Assembly: GCA_021205365.1 (NCBI GenBank)
Contig: JAJPXP010000024.1
Coordinates: 3,260 to 41,153, forward strand
Reading direction: 5' to 3'
Source of the DNA: Clostridia bacterium
GTDB taxonomy: Bacteria; Bacillota; Clostridia; Oscillospirales; Butyricicoccaceae
DNA length: 37,894 nt
Each line of letters begins with the position of its first letter. Positions within the stretch are counted from its first letter, which is position 1. The notes under the pieces were generated by a model. That model had not been told where the DNA came from. It saw only the letters and a program-made list of their open reading frames with translations, and did no database searches. The position numbers and the translations under genes are program-made. Positions 8,100 to 16,759 of the stretch are shown here, in pieces.

Positions 8100-8690
8100 T
8101 TGGACAGTGATTCCGGCAAAGCGAAAAGAAAATCAAAGCAAAAGCAGCAGAAACAGAACAGCGGCACGGTTAATGTCCGCTGGATTGCAATTATCAGCAT
8201 CACCAGCTTTTTTCTGTCTGTTGTGATGTCCTACACATCGAAGCAGGCGCTGGAGCATGTGGGCAATATCATTGCATTTGTCATTCTGTTTGCGTTTATT
8301 GCCATCGGTATTATTTTCGATGTCATCGGCGTGGCTGCAACTGTTTCTACGGAGAAACGATTTCACTCCATGGCTGCCAGAAAGGTAAGCGGCGCAAAAC
8401 AGGCAATCTGGATTGTCCGCAATGCAGAAAAGGTTGGCAGCTTTTGTAATGACGTTGTCGGCGATATTTCGGGCATTATTTCCGGTGCAACCAGTGCGGT
8501 TATTATCACCCATTTGACAAATAATGGCACGGATCTGCGTTCTCTTGCACTTTCGCTTGTCATTACGGGCTGCGTTTCTTCGCTGACAATCGGCGGTAAG
8601 GCGATCGGAAAAACAATCGGTATTTCACGCAGTGAAGATATTGTTTTTCTGGTGGGACGCCTGCTGGCCGTTTTTTCGTGGAAAAAATAA
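8100..8690 (+). CDS. CNNM/CorB (DUF21)-like integral membrane protein
   Basis: Protein of 196 residues starting at TTG 8100, with GGAGG at 8086-8090. It has a very basic N-terminus (residues 7-20, Lys/Gln-rich) and three to four hydrophobic segments at about 27-45, 55-80, 120-138 and 147-165. The central piece, including EKRFHSMAARKVSGAKQAIW, resembles the cytosolic face of the DUF21 transmembrane domain of CNNM/CorB Mg2+ transporters. No CBS pair or CorC domain follows, so it is a minimal version. It is divergent from two mgtC genes, which fits a Mg2+ link (inference). Family assignment is from remembered resemblance. It may be co-transcribed with dxs, 51 bp downstream. Confidence 0.5.
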   Translation: MDSDSGKAKRKSKQKQQKQNSGTVNVRWIAIISITSFFLSVVMSYTSKQALEHVGNIIAFVILFAFIAIGIIFDVIGVAATVSTEKRFHSMAARKVSGAKQAIWIVRNAEKVGSFCNDVVGDISGIISGATSAVIITHLTNNGTDLRSLALSLVITGCVSSLTIGGKAIGKTIGISRSEDIVFLVGRLLAVFSWKK

Positions 8691-8741
8691 ACTGGTTTTT
8701 ACCAGAATTTATGATATTATTTTGGATTCGGGGTTTTTTAG

Positions 8742-10625
8742 ATGGGGAAAGAAAATCAAACAAGGTACGGCCTGTTGGATCGGGAAGATATCTCCTCGAT
8801 ACTCGGATCGCTTTCAAAGGATAATCTGGATGAACTCTGCTCGGAGATACGGCAGTTTTTACTGGATCATGTTTCACAAACCGGCGGACATCTGGCATCC
8901 AATCTCGGCGCAGTGGAATTGACTGTAGCACTTCACCGCTGTTTTGATACTTCGTGTGACCGTCTGATTTTTGATGTCGGGCATCAGTGCTATACACATA
9001 AAATTCTCACTGGAAGAAAAAATCAATTTGACCAGCTGAGGCAGTTCGGCGGCATCAGCGGCTTTTTGAAGCCAGCGGAATCTCCGCATGATGCCTGCAT
9101 TACCGGACATGCATCCGGTTCGATTTCCGTTGCACAGGGCATGGCACATGCGCGGACCCTACAGCATGAAGACTATTCTGTTGTTGCTGTCATTGGCGAC
9201 GGTGCGCTGACCGGCGGCATGGCGTATGAAGCATTAAACTCTGCCGGAGCCAGTAAGGAGCCGTTGATTATTGTCCTGAATGACAATAATATGTCTATCG
9301 ATCAGAATGTCGGCGCCATGAACCGTCATCTGCAGCACCTGCGTATCCGTCCCAAATATCTTCGGATGAAGAAAGATGTCAAGCAGGCGCTCAGCCATGT
9401 TCCAGGCGGCGGCAATGCTGTAAATTTCCTCTCCAAGTCCAAGCAGGCAGTAAAATCTGCTGTGCTTCCAAGTTCCATTTCCATGTTTGAACAAATGGGC
9501 TTTACATATCTTGGACCTGTAGATGGGCATGATGTTCTGGCAGTCTGTGAGCTGCTGGAAATTGCAAAAGGTATGCGTAAACCGGTTATCATCCATGCGC
9601 TGACGCAGAAGGGCAGAGGGTATTCTTTTGCTGAAGAAAAGCCCAATAAGTATCATGGTGTATCCAAATTTGATGTCGCTACTGGACTTTCTTTCCAAAA
9701 ATCAACACCGAATTTTTCTGCCGAATTTGGCAAAGAAATGGTCCGTCTGGCTGCTGAAAATCCAAAGATCTGTGTAATCACAGCAGCAATGCCCTCTGGC
9801 ACCGGACTTTCCCAATTTTCTAAAAAATATCCCAAACGCTTTTTTGATGTCGGTATTGCAGAAGAGCATGCCGTTACCATGGCATGTGGTATGGCAAAGC
9901 AGGGGCTTCGCCCGGTTTGTGCGTTATATTCTACATTTTTGCAGCGTTCCTATGACCTGCTGATTCATGATGCTGCCATTGACAGCGTGCCGCTGGTGCT
10001 CGCCATTGACCGTGCTGGTATTGTCGGCGAAGATGGTGCAACACATAACGGTGTGTTTGATGTCGGATTTCTCCGCCAGATTCCCGGTATGACACTGCTT
10101 GCACCATCTAGTTTTGCTGAAATGCGCTCTATGCTGCAAACAGCAGTTTGCCATACTACCGGCCCGATTGCCCTGCGTTATCCGCGTGGCGGGGAGGGGA
10201 GCTATCAGGCCGACAACAGTGGCAGTGACTGTGTCTGTCTGCAGCAGGGAACAGATATCGTTCTGGTTTCCTACGGCATCATGATTAATGAAGCAATGGA
10301 AGCAGCGGCAATCCTGCGGGAAAACGGCGTTTCTGCTGCTGTATATAAAATCAATAATCTGACCGCTGATTTTTCCAATGAGCTGTTAAGCCAGATTGTC
10401 TGCTGCGGCAGGCTGGCAGTTATAGAAGATGTTGTCCATGCTGGCAGCATTGGTCAGTCGCTCGCAGAGGAAATTGGCCGTCAGCACATTGATACCGAAT
10501 GGATTCGGCTGTTTAATACCGGCAGCAGTTTTGCACCGCATGGTGCTGTGCGCCGGATATATGAATATTACCATCTGGACGGCAAATCTGTTGCCGGAAC
10601 CTGTTTGGAGGCTATACAAGCATGA
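8742..10625 (+). CDS. dxs: 1-deoxy-D-xylulose-5-phosphate synthase
   Basis: Cytosolic thiamine-diphosphate enzyme that condenses pyruvate and glyceraldehyde 3-phosphate, the first step of the MEP isoprenoid pathway. Its 627 residues match the family length. The N-terminal part has GGHLASNLGAVELTVALH and DVGHQCYTHKILTGR. The ThDP/Mg2+ motif is GDGALTGG at 152-159, with the downstream NDNN at 180-183. The pyrimidine domain carries DVGIAEEHAVT with the catalytic Glu, and a transketolase C-terminal domain follows. The ribosome-binding site is weak (GGGG, 8730-8733). It overlaps tlyA by ATGA. The usual upstream partners xseA, xseB and ispA are absent; a CNNM-like gene takes their place. Confidence 0.96.
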   Translation: MGKENQTRYGLLDREDISSILGSLSKDNLDELCSEIRQFLLDHVSQTGGHLASNLGAVELTVALHRCFDTSCDRLIFDVGHQCYTHKILTGRKNQFDQLRQFGGISGFLKPAESPHDACITGHASGSISVAQGMAHARTLQHEDYSVVAVIGDGALTGGMAYEALNSAGASKEPLIIVLNDNNMSIDQNVGAMNRHLQHLRIRPKYLRMKKDVKQALSHVPGGGNAVNFLSKSKQAVKSAVLPSSISMFEQMGFTYLGPVDGHDVLAVCELLEIAKGMRKPVIIHALTQKGRGYSFAEEKPNKYHGVSKFDVATGLSFQKSTPNFSAEFGKEMVRLAAENPKICVITAAMPSGTGLSQFSKKYPKRFFDVGIAEEHAVTMACGMAKQGLRPVCALYSTFLQRSYDLLIHDAAIDSVPLVLAIDRAGIVGEDGATHNGVFDVGFLRQIPGMTLLAPSSFAEMRSMLQTAVCHTTGPIALRYPRGGEGSYQADNSGSDCVCLQQGTDIVLVSYGIMINEAMEAAAILRENGVSAAVYKINNLTADFSNELLSQIVCCGRLAVIEDVVHAGSIGQSLAEEIGRQHIDTEWIRLFNTGSSFAPHGAVRRIYEYYHLDGKSVAGTCLEAIQA

Positions 10626-11425
10626 AAAAAAGGCTGGATGTTCTTCTGTTTGAGAAGGGGATGGTGCCATCTCGTGAACGCGCAAAAGCCGTGATTATGA
10701 GTGGTGTTGTCTATGTCGACAATCAGAAAGCGGACAAGGCGGGGATGAATGTCCCGGAGGATGCCGAAATCGAAATCCGCGGCAAGACCAATTCCTTTGT
10801 CAGCCGCGGCGGTTTGAAGATTGAAAAGGCACTGGACTATTTCCAGATCGATCCCAAAGATCTCTGTGTTATGGATATCGGTGCCTCTACCGGCGGATTT
10901 ACCGACTGCCTGCTGACCCGGGGTGCACGCAAGGTGTATTCCATTGATGTCGGTTATGGACAGTTGGCTTGGAAGCTGCGTCAGGATCCGCGTGTTGTAT
11001 GCATGGAGCGCACCAACATCCGTTATGTTACGCCGGAGCAGTTAGATGATGTCCCGGATTTTGCGGTGATTGATGTTTCCTTTATCTCTCTCAAGCTGGT
11101 TCTTCCGGTGGTTGCAAACCTGTTGCAGGAACATGGGCGTATTGCCTGCCTGATTAAACCTCAGTTTGAGGCAGGTAAGGGCAAGGTTGGCAAGAAAGGG
11201 GTTGTCCGTGAACCGGAAATTCATATGGAAGTCCTGCAGTCTTTTGTTCAGAATGCGCATGATGCAGGCTTTCATGTTTACAGCCTGACGTTCTCACCGA
11301 TTAAGGGTCCGGAAGGAAATATTGAATTTTTGGGATATTTGGGTAAAGACGGTGAAGATGCAGAGCTTGACCCTGCTGCACTTGTCGCTGAAGCACATGG
11401 AGCGCTGGCGAAGCATGATGAGTAA
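10622..11425 (+). CDS. tlyA: TlyA-family rRNA 2'-O-methyltransferase / putative hemolysin
   Basis: Protein of 267 residues. An N-terminal S4 RNA-binding domain (about 3-62, RLDVLLFEKGMVPSRERAKA) is followed by an FtsJ-like Rossmann methyltransferase with the SAM motif MDIGASTGGFTD at 84-95 and KPQFEAGKGKVGKKGVVR near residue 180. Mycobacterial TlyA makes 2'-O-methylcytidine in 16S and 23S rRNA. Clostridial homologues of this length are usually annotated the same way, although their targets are less certain. The start codon overlaps the dxs stop, and it belongs to the conserved dxs-tlyA-nadK-argR-recN operon. Confidence 0.92.
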   Translation: MKKRLDVLLFEKGMVPSRERAKAVIMSGVVYVDNQKADKAGMNVPEDAEIEIRGKTNSFVSRGGLKIEKALDYFQIDPKDLCVMDIGASTGGFTDCLLTRGARKVYSIDVGYGQLAWKLRQDPRVVCMERTNIRYVTPEQLDDVPDFAVIDVSFISLKLVLPVVANLLQEHGRIACLIKPQFEAGKGKVGKKGVVREPEIHMEVLQSFVQNAHDAGFHVYSLTFSPIKGPEGNIEFLGYLGKDGEDAELDPAALVAEAHGALAKHDE

Positions 11426-12305
11426 TTATTTGCATTCCCCGATTAAAAAGGTAATGATCTGGCCCAATACTGGTAAAGAAGGCATGGCATTTGCTGTGCG
11501 GCAGACAGCTGATGTTATCCGGGGCTTTGGGGCAGAAGTCATTCTTGCGGAACGTGCTCTCGAAATCGGTATCAAGCCGGAAGGTTTTCTGGTTTATCCT
11601 CAGCAAAAGGCGATGGTTGAGGCCGATTTTATTATTGTTCTTGGCGGAGACGGCACAATTCTTGCTATGGCTCAATATGCTGCACCCTATCATGTCCCAT
11701 TGCTGGGCGTGAATCTAGGTCATGTTGGTTTTATGAGTGAACTGGAATTTCCAGAGCTCCGCCTGGTTGAGCGCATTTTTACTGGTGATTACTCTATTGA
11801 TGAGCGGATGATGCTGGATGTTGCCGTTGTGCGCGGCGGAGAAATTGTGTCTCGCTCTATGTCGTTGAATGAGGCAATTATTAAAACCGGTTCGATTTTC
11901 CATATTAGTAAGCTGGAAATTCTGTGTGACAATGAGCCTGTTTGCATTCTCCACGGGGATGGCGCTATTATTGCCACACCCACCGGAAGTACGGCTTATT
12001 CGCTTTCTGCAGGCGGCCCCGTCATTGAACCATCCGTAGAAAATATTTCCATGGTTCCGATTTGTCCGCGTGGCGGACAGGCAAAACCATACATTTTTGC
12101 ACCGCACCGTGAAATCTGTGTCGTACCGCGCTTCTTTAATGATGCCCCTATTTTTGTATCCTGCGATGGACGAAAGGGGGTTCAGCTGGAGGACGGAGAC
12201 CGAATCTATATCTGCAGGGCGCCGTTCCGCACCAGCCTGCTCCGGGTTAAGGACAGCAGCTTTTATTCTATCCTGAATGAAAAACTGACGGTTGGGCACA
12301 GTTGA
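11415..12305 (+). CDS. nadK: NAD kinase
   Basis: ATP (or polyphosphate)-dependent NAD+ phosphorylation, the only route to NADP. I place the start at ATG 11415, overlapping the end of tlyA by 11 bp, with GGAG at 11399-11402; ATG 11418 is an alternative. The product of 296 residues shows the catalytic GGDGT motif (77-81), NLGHVGFMSE (100-109) and TPTGSTAYSLSAGGP. The last is the NAD-binding loop that defines the family. Length is normal. It is encoded inside the dxs-recN operon, as in many clostridia. Confidence 0.95.
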   Translation: MMSNYLHSPIKKVMIWPNTGKEGMAFAVRQTADVIRGFGAEVILAERALEIGIKPEGFLVYPQQKAMVEADFIIVLGGDGTILAMAQYAAPYHVPLLGVNLGHVGFMSELEFPELRLVERIFTGDYSIDERMMLDVAVVRGGEIVSRSMSLNEAIIKTGSIFHISKLEILCDNEPVCILHGDGAIIATPTGSTAYSLSAGGPVIEPSVENISMVPICPRGGQAKPYIFAPHREICVVPRFFNDAPIFVSCDGRKGVQLEDGDRIYICRAPFRTSLLRVKDSSFYSILNEKLTVGHS

Positions 12306-12324
12306 TCGGCAGAAAGGTATTTTT

Positions 12325-12777
12325 ATGAAATTTCAACGTCAGGCCAAAATCCTTGAACTGATCGAACACAATGAAATTGAAACGCAGGAGGAGCTGTCCA
12401 CACGTCTGCGCAGCCTTGGCTATGACACGACACAGGCAACGGTTTCCCGCGATATTAAAGATCTCCGGCTGATTAAAATTCTTTCTCCTTCCGGCAAGTA
12501 TCGCTATGCGACGTCTACACAGGAAGCTGAAACCAGTTTTGTCAGCCGCCTGCAGAATATTTTCCGTGAATGCGTTACCGGTGTGGATGCCGCACAGAAT
12601 ATCGTTGTCATTAAGACGCTTCCGGCGCTTGGCTCTGCAGCGGCAATGGCCATTGACGCCATGCGGATTCCCAATGCAGTGGGCTCTATCAGTGGTGATG
12701 ATACGGTTTTCATTGCCATGCGTGATAACGAAAGTGCACTCGAATTCTGCGAAGAAACAAAGAATATGCTGAAATAA
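12325..12777 (+). CDS. argR: Arginine repressor ArgR/AhrC
   Basis: Transcriptional regulator of arginine metabolism, 150 residues. ATG 12325 is preferred because AAAGG (12313-12317) lies 7 bp before it. The N-terminal winged helix-turn-helix includes TQATVSRDIKDLRLIKI. The C-terminal oligomerisation/arginine-binding domain includes LPALGSAAAMAIDA and GSISGDDTVFIAMRD, with the Asp pair that contacts arginine in characterised ArgR proteins. Arginine genes are not in the window. Its position before recN is the classic Firmicute arrangement. Confidence 0.95.
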   Translation: MKFQRQAKILELIEHNEIETQEELSTRLRSLGYDTTQATVSRDIKDLRLIKILSPSGKYRYATSTQEAETSFVSRLQNIFRECVTGVDAAQNIVVIKTLPALGSAAAMAIDAMRIPNAVGSISGDDTVFIAMRDNESALEFCEETKNMLK

Positions 12778-12790
12778 AGGAGTACAGATC

Positions 12791-14476
12791 ATGCTTAGCC
12801 TGCTTCACATTGAGAATATTGCAATTATTGAGCAGGCTGATATTGTCCTGCAGCCTGGATTTACTGTCCTTACCGGTGAAACCGGTGCGGGCAAGTCCAT
12901 TATTATTGACTCTATCGGTGCAATTATGGGACAGCGTACCAGCCGTGAGCTCATCCGAAATGGTGCGAAAAAAGGCTTTGTCAGCGCTGTTTTCGAGGAT
13001 ATCCCGCTGGCACTCAAAAAACAGCTGGAAGAGCTGGGCCTTGACACGGAGGATGATGGTACCGTCCGAATCCAGCGTGAATTATCTGCGGAAGGACGCA
13101 GCGTCTGCCGCATTAATATGCGCCCGGTACCTGCATCTGTACTAAAGACAATCAGCCCATATCTTATCAATATACATGGACAGCATGATGGTCAGAAATT
13201 GATGCAGGAGGAATACCACATCGATTTCCTCGACAGCTTCTGCGAATCCGAATCCCTGCTGGAACAGTTCCAGCCAATGTATACCCGTTTGCACACACTG
13301 CGGAGTAAAATCCGTGAGTTGGAAAAAAGTGGTCAGCAACGTGAACAGCGTATCGACATGCTGCGCTATCAGTTGGATGAAATTGCAGCAGCAGAACTGA
13401 AGCCGGGAGAGGAAGAAGCGTTGACAGAGCGTCGGCAGTTCTTTGAAAATGCGGGCAAGCTTGCGTATTCCTTGCAAACTGCTTCCGTGATGTTGTCTGG
13501 AAATGAAGAGGAGGACGGCGCATGTGACCTGCTGTCCCGCGCAGCAGATGAATTGTCCGATATCTCTACGCTTTCTACAGATTTAAGCAGCCTCTCCAAG
13601 CAGGCGGATGAACTGCGCTATCAGTTGGATGATCTCGCGGCATCCGTTGCCATGCTGGCATCCAATGTGGATTTTTCTGAAGCCGAGCGGGATAGTGTGG
13701 AGGAGCGTCTCGATGTCATCTATCGTCTGCGCCGAAAATATGGTGCAACGGTGGAAGAGGTTCTGGCATATTGTGAAAAGGCATCTTCCGAACTGGAAGA
13801 GCTGGAAAATGCAGATGACCGCAAGGAAGAGCTGGTTGCAGAATATCGGCAGACACTCGCTGCAGCCCGTGAAATTGCCGGTGAACTTTCCCGTCGGCGC
13901 CGGGAGGCTGCCATGGAGCTGGAAGCAAAAATTGTAGAACAGTTAAAGGATTTGGACATGCCAAAGGTGCGCATCAGTATTCAGGTTTCCTCACAGACGA
14001 AACTGAATACCCATGGCATGGATGAAGTCCGTTTTCTGATTTCTACCAATCCAGGCGAACCGGTCAAGCCGCTTTCTAAAATTGCATCTGGTGGTGAGCT
14101 GTCAAGAATCATGCTTGCCATCAAAAATGTCTTGACGCAATCGGAAGATGTAGGTACACTTATCTTTGATGAAATTGATACCGGTGTCAGCGGCAGGGCG
14201 GCGCAGAAGATTGCTTTGAAGCTTGGCGAAATCTCTCGAAACAAACAGACATTGTGTGTCACACATCTGCCGCAGCTGGCATCCATGGGTGACCACCATC
14301 TGCTTATTAAAAAGTCACTTTCCGAGGAATATACCTATACCGATGTATTTTCCCTTGATGAAGAGGAACGTGTGGAAGAGCTTGCACGCATGCTGTCCGG
14401 TGACGCCATTACCGAGCTTTCCCTGCGGAATGCGGCAGAATTACTGGAGCGTGCAGCGTCCAATAAAAAACAGTAA
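12791..14476 (+). CDS. recN: DNA repair ATPase RecN
   Basis: SMC-like ATPase acting early in double-strand-break repair and, in Bacillus, in natural transformation. Its 561 residues are standard. The Walker A motif is GETGAGKS at 29-36. Two long coiled-coil arms (about 165-370) flank the hinge. The ABC signature is ASGGELSRIMLAIK, and Walker B with the D-loop is IFDEIDTGVSGRAA. AAAGGAG at 12776-12782 overlaps the argR stop region, so the two are co-translated. It is the last gene of the dxs operon. Confidence 0.96.
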   Translation: MLSLLHIENIAIIEQADIVLQPGFTVLTGETGAGKSIIIDSIGAIMGQRTSRELIRNGAKKGFVSAVFEDIPLALKKQLEELGLDTEDDGTVRIQRELSAEGRSVCRINMRPVPASVLKTISPYLINIHGQHDGQKLMQEEYHIDFLDSFCESESLLEQFQPMYTRLHTLRSKIRELEKSGQQREQRIDMLRYQLDEIAAAELKPGEEEALTERRQFFENAGKLAYSLQTASVMLSGNEEEDGACDLLSRAADELSDISTLSTDLSSLSKQADELRYQLDDLAASVAMLASNVDFSEAERDSVEERLDVIYRLRRKYGATVEEVLAYCEKASSELEELENADDRKEELVAEYRQTLAAAREIAGELSRRRREAAMELEAKIVEQLKDLDMPKVRISIQVSSQTKLNTHGMDEVRFLISTNPGEPVKPLSKIASGGELSRIMLAIKNVLTQSEDVGTLIFDEIDTGVSGRAAQKIALKLGEISRNKQTLCVTHLPQLASMGDHHLLIKKSLSEEYTYTDVFSLDEEERVEELARMLSGDAITELSLRNAAELLERAASNKKQ

Positions 14477-14500
14477 AAATTTCGGCATACAGCCGATTTT
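14477..14500 (+). terminator. Weak candidate terminator after recN
   Basis: Hairpin CGGC-ATACA-GCCG (14483-14495) extended by A/T pairs and ending in TTTT. It is short and has a bulge, so readthrough into tyrS is plausible. Confidence 0.3.
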
Positions 14501-14530
14501 CATAAAGTGTAAAGAAAGGGTTTCATTACG

Positions 14531-15757
14531 ATGTCTCAAGTTTATGAAGAACTCCAAGCACGTGGCTTAATTGCCCAGTGCACCAATGAAGAAAAGGTAC
14601 GTGATCTGCTGGATAACCATCAGACTGCATTCTATATTGGATTTGATGCTACAGCCGATTCCCTGCATGTTGGTCATTTCCTGCAGCTGGTTGTTATGGC
14701 TCGTCTGCAGCAGGCAGGTCATCATCCGATCGCTCTGATTGGCGGCGGCACCACGATGATCGGTGACCCGACCGGAAAGACAGATATGCGTAAGATGCTG
14801 ACCAAGGAACAAATCGACCACAATGCAGAATGTTTCCGCCAGCAGATGCGCCGTCTGGTTGATTTTGAAGATGGCAAGGCTACGATGCTGAACAACGCAG
14901 ACTGGATTCTGAAGTTTAATTACATGGATTTCCTGCGTGAGGTTGGTGTTCACTTCTCCGTTAACCGTATGCTGACCGCAGAATGCTTTAAGACCCGCCT
15001 GGAAAAGGGCCTGAGCTTTATTGAGTTTAACTATATGCTGCTGCAGAGCTATGATTTCCTGCACCTGTACCGCAATATGGACTGCCATCTGGAGCTGGGC
15101 GGCGATGACCAGTGGTCCAATATCATCAACGGCGCTGACCTGATTCGCCGTGTAGAAGGTAAGGATGATGCATACGGTCTGACCTTTACGCTGCTGACTA
15201 CCTCTGAAGGCAAGAAGATGGGCAAGACGGAAAAGGGCGCTGTATGGCTCGATCCGGAAAAGACTTCTCCGTATGAATTTTTCCAGTACTGGAGAAATAT
15301 CAACGATGCTGACGTTATCCGTGTTATGAAGATGCTGACCTTTATGACACTGGATGAAATTGCGGAGTATGAAAAGCTGGAGGGCGCAGGGCTGAACAAG
15401 GCAAAGGAGCGCCTGGCTTATGAGATCACATCTATGGTTCATGGCAAGGAAGAAGCAGAAAAGGCGATGAATGCTGCAAAGGCTGCATTCTCCGGTGGCG
15501 CTTCTGCAGATATGCCGACTACTGCGCTGACCGCAGATGACCTGACGGACGGACAGATTGGCGCTATGGATCTGCTGGTTAAGACCGGTCTGGTGAAGTC
15601 CAAAAGTGAAGCACGCCGTACCATCCAGCAGGGGGGCCTGACCATCAACGATGCCAAGGTAACTGACGTATACGCAATGTATGGGGCAGATGCTTTTGCA
15701 GGTGACGGCATGATTATCCGCAAAGGCAAGAAATCCTTCCGCAAGGTAACCTTGTAA
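14531..15757 (+). CDS. tyrS: Tyrosine-tRNA ligase
   Basis: Class I aminoacyl-tRNA synthetase charging tRNA-Tyr, 408 residues. The HIGH-type motif is HVGH at 46-49, inside [11 protein letters not shown]. The KMSKS-type loop is KMGKT, in [16 protein letters not shown], which is the usual TyrS variant. The C-terminal S4 domain ([20 protein letters not shown]) binds the tRNA. GAAAGGG at 14514-14520 is the ribosome-binding site. Unlike many Firmicute tyrS genes it has no T-box leader: only 54 bp separate it from recN. Codon use is smooth and typical of a highly expressed gene. Confidence 0.97.
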   Translation: MSQVYEELQARGLIAQCTNEEKVRDLLDNHQTAFYIGFDATADSLHVGHFLQLVVMARLQQAGHHPIALIGGGTTMIGDPTGKTDMRKMLTKEQIDHNAECFRQQMRRLVDFEDGKATMLNNADWILKFNYMDFLREVGVHFSVNRMLTAECFKTRLEKGLSFIEFNYMLLQSYDFLHLYRNMDCHLELGGDDQWSNIINGADLIRRVEGKDDAYGLTFTLLTTSEGKKMGKTEKGAVWLDPEKTSPYEFFQYWRNINDADVIRVMKMLTFMTLDEIAEYEKLEGAGLNKAKERLAYEITSMVHGKEEAEKAMNAAKAAFSGGASADMPTTALTADDLTDGQIGAMDLLVKTGLVKSKSEARRTIQQGGLTINDAKVTDVYAMYGADAFAGDGMIIRKGKKSFRKVTL

Positions 15758-15774
15758 TGTTATAAGGCAACTAC

Positions 15775-15812
15775 ACCGCTTTTCCCGGCTGTATTTCGCT
15801 GGGAAAAGCGGT
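15775..15812 (+). terminator. Intrinsic terminator after tyrS
   Basis: Arms 15775-15786 and 15801-15812 are perfectly complementary over 12 bp (ACCGCTTTTCCC with its complement), and three more inner pairs are possible. The following ATTCTTAT is only modestly T-rich. Confidence 0.7.
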
Positions 15813-15885
15813 ATTCTTATGTCGAATTCGATTTCGCACGTAACTGGTACAAAAAGTTTGGGTTTTGTTGGCTTTTTTTGTGTAT

Positions 15886-15894
15886 TTATCCACA
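15886..15894 (+). promoter_or_regulatory. DnaA-box-like nonamer
   Basis: TTATCCACA matches the DnaA consensus exactly and lies 21 bp upstream of the -35 of the next promoter. It also overlaps a 7-bp palindrome (TTTTGTG at 15876-15882, CACAAAA at 15891-15897), so another regulator is an alternative reading. Confidence 0.4.
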
Positions 15895-15915
15895 AAACGG
15901 AAGTAAATCCACTGC

Positions 15916-15944
15916 TTGAACCGATATGTCTTTGATGGTATAAT
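15916..15944 (+). promoter_or_regulatory. Promoter of the wecG-thyX-tmk operon
   Basis: TTGAAC (15916-15921), 17 bp, TATAAT (15939-15944). A strong sigma-A-type promoter 53 bp before the first gene of the long + strand run. Confidence 0.8.
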
Positions 15945-15997
15945 AAATAATTAGTAATAAAAATACGCATAAAGCACTCCACAAAGGAGGAATCCCT

Positions 15998-16732
15998 ATG
16001 GACAGAATTTCCATTCTTGGCGTGCAGTTTGATGCCATTACCAAAACGGAAGCCGTGCAGCATGCAATGGCAAATATCCGCCAGGGTAGAAAAGGCTATG
16101 TGGTAACGCCCAATTCTGAAATTGTATACATGGCACGCAGTGATGCCCAGCTGAAAAAACTGCTGAATGCTGCTTCACTGGTGCTGCCGGATGGTATCGG
16201 GGTTGTACATGCTGCGAAAATCCTCAATAAGCCACTAAAGGAAAAGGTTGCCGGCATAGAATTTGCCGCTGACCTGATTGCTGAAATGGCGAAAGAGGGA
16301 AGAAGCCTGTTTCTGTTCGGTGCAAAGCCCGGTGTTGCGGAAAAGGCTGCTGAAAATCTCAAGAAAAAGCATCCCGGATTGGTTATCACCGGGTGCCGGG
16401 ATGGCTACTTCAAGGATGATGCAGAAGCGATCAAGGATATCAATGCTGCCGGACATTCCGATGTCATTCTGGTTTGCCTTGGTGCGCCAAAGCAGGAATT
16501 TTTTATGCATACACACTTGAATGAGCTGAACGGCACGCTATTGTGCGGCCTTGGCGGTTCGCTGGATGTATATGCAGGTATTGTAGAACGCGCACCGGAT
16601 TTCTATGTCGATCATGGATTGGAGTGGTTCTACCGCCTGAAGAAGGAGCCGTGGCGTGCCAAGCGCATGACCGCTTTGCCAAAGTTCCTGCTGACCGTTA
16701 TGAAATCCAAGATAACTGGTAAGGAACAGTAA
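15998..16732 (+). CDS. WecG/TagA/CpsF-family glycosyltransferase
   Basis: Protein of 244 residues, standard for the GT26 family. Family members transfer N-acetylmannosamine(uronic acid) to polyprenyl-diphosphate-GlcNAc, as TagA does in wall teichoic acid synthesis and WecG in enterobacterial common antigen. Characteristic stretches are TPNSEIVYMA, LPDGIGVVHAAK, LFLFGAKPGVAEKAA, ILVCLGAPKQEFFMH and GLGGSLDVYAG, followed by the basic C-terminus (RLKKEPWRAKRM) that probably contacts the membrane. AAAGGAGG at 15983-15990 fits the start. No other teichoic-acid gene is nearby, so the acceptor polymer is unknown. Confidence 0.9.
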   Translation: MDRISILGVQFDAITKTEAVQHAMANIRQGRKGYVVTPNSEIVYMARSDAQLKKLLNAASLVLPDGIGVVHAAKILNKPLKEKVAGIEFAADLIAEMAKEGRSLFLFGAKPGVAEKAAENLKKKHPGLVITGCRDGYFKDDAEAIKDINAAGHSDVILVCLGAPKQEFFMHTHLNELNGTLLCGLGGSLDVYAGIVERAPDFYVDHGLEWFYRLKKEPWRAKRMTALPKFLLTVMKSKITGKEQ

Positions 16733-16759
16733 AATACAATCAAAGGAAGATTATCATTT

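Noticed and set aside
14567-16063. A 498-codon open frame on the - strand over tyrS
   Set aside because: It is the antisense shadow of tyrS, a clear full-length synthetase with HVGH and KMGKT motifs. The translation has no recognisable domain.
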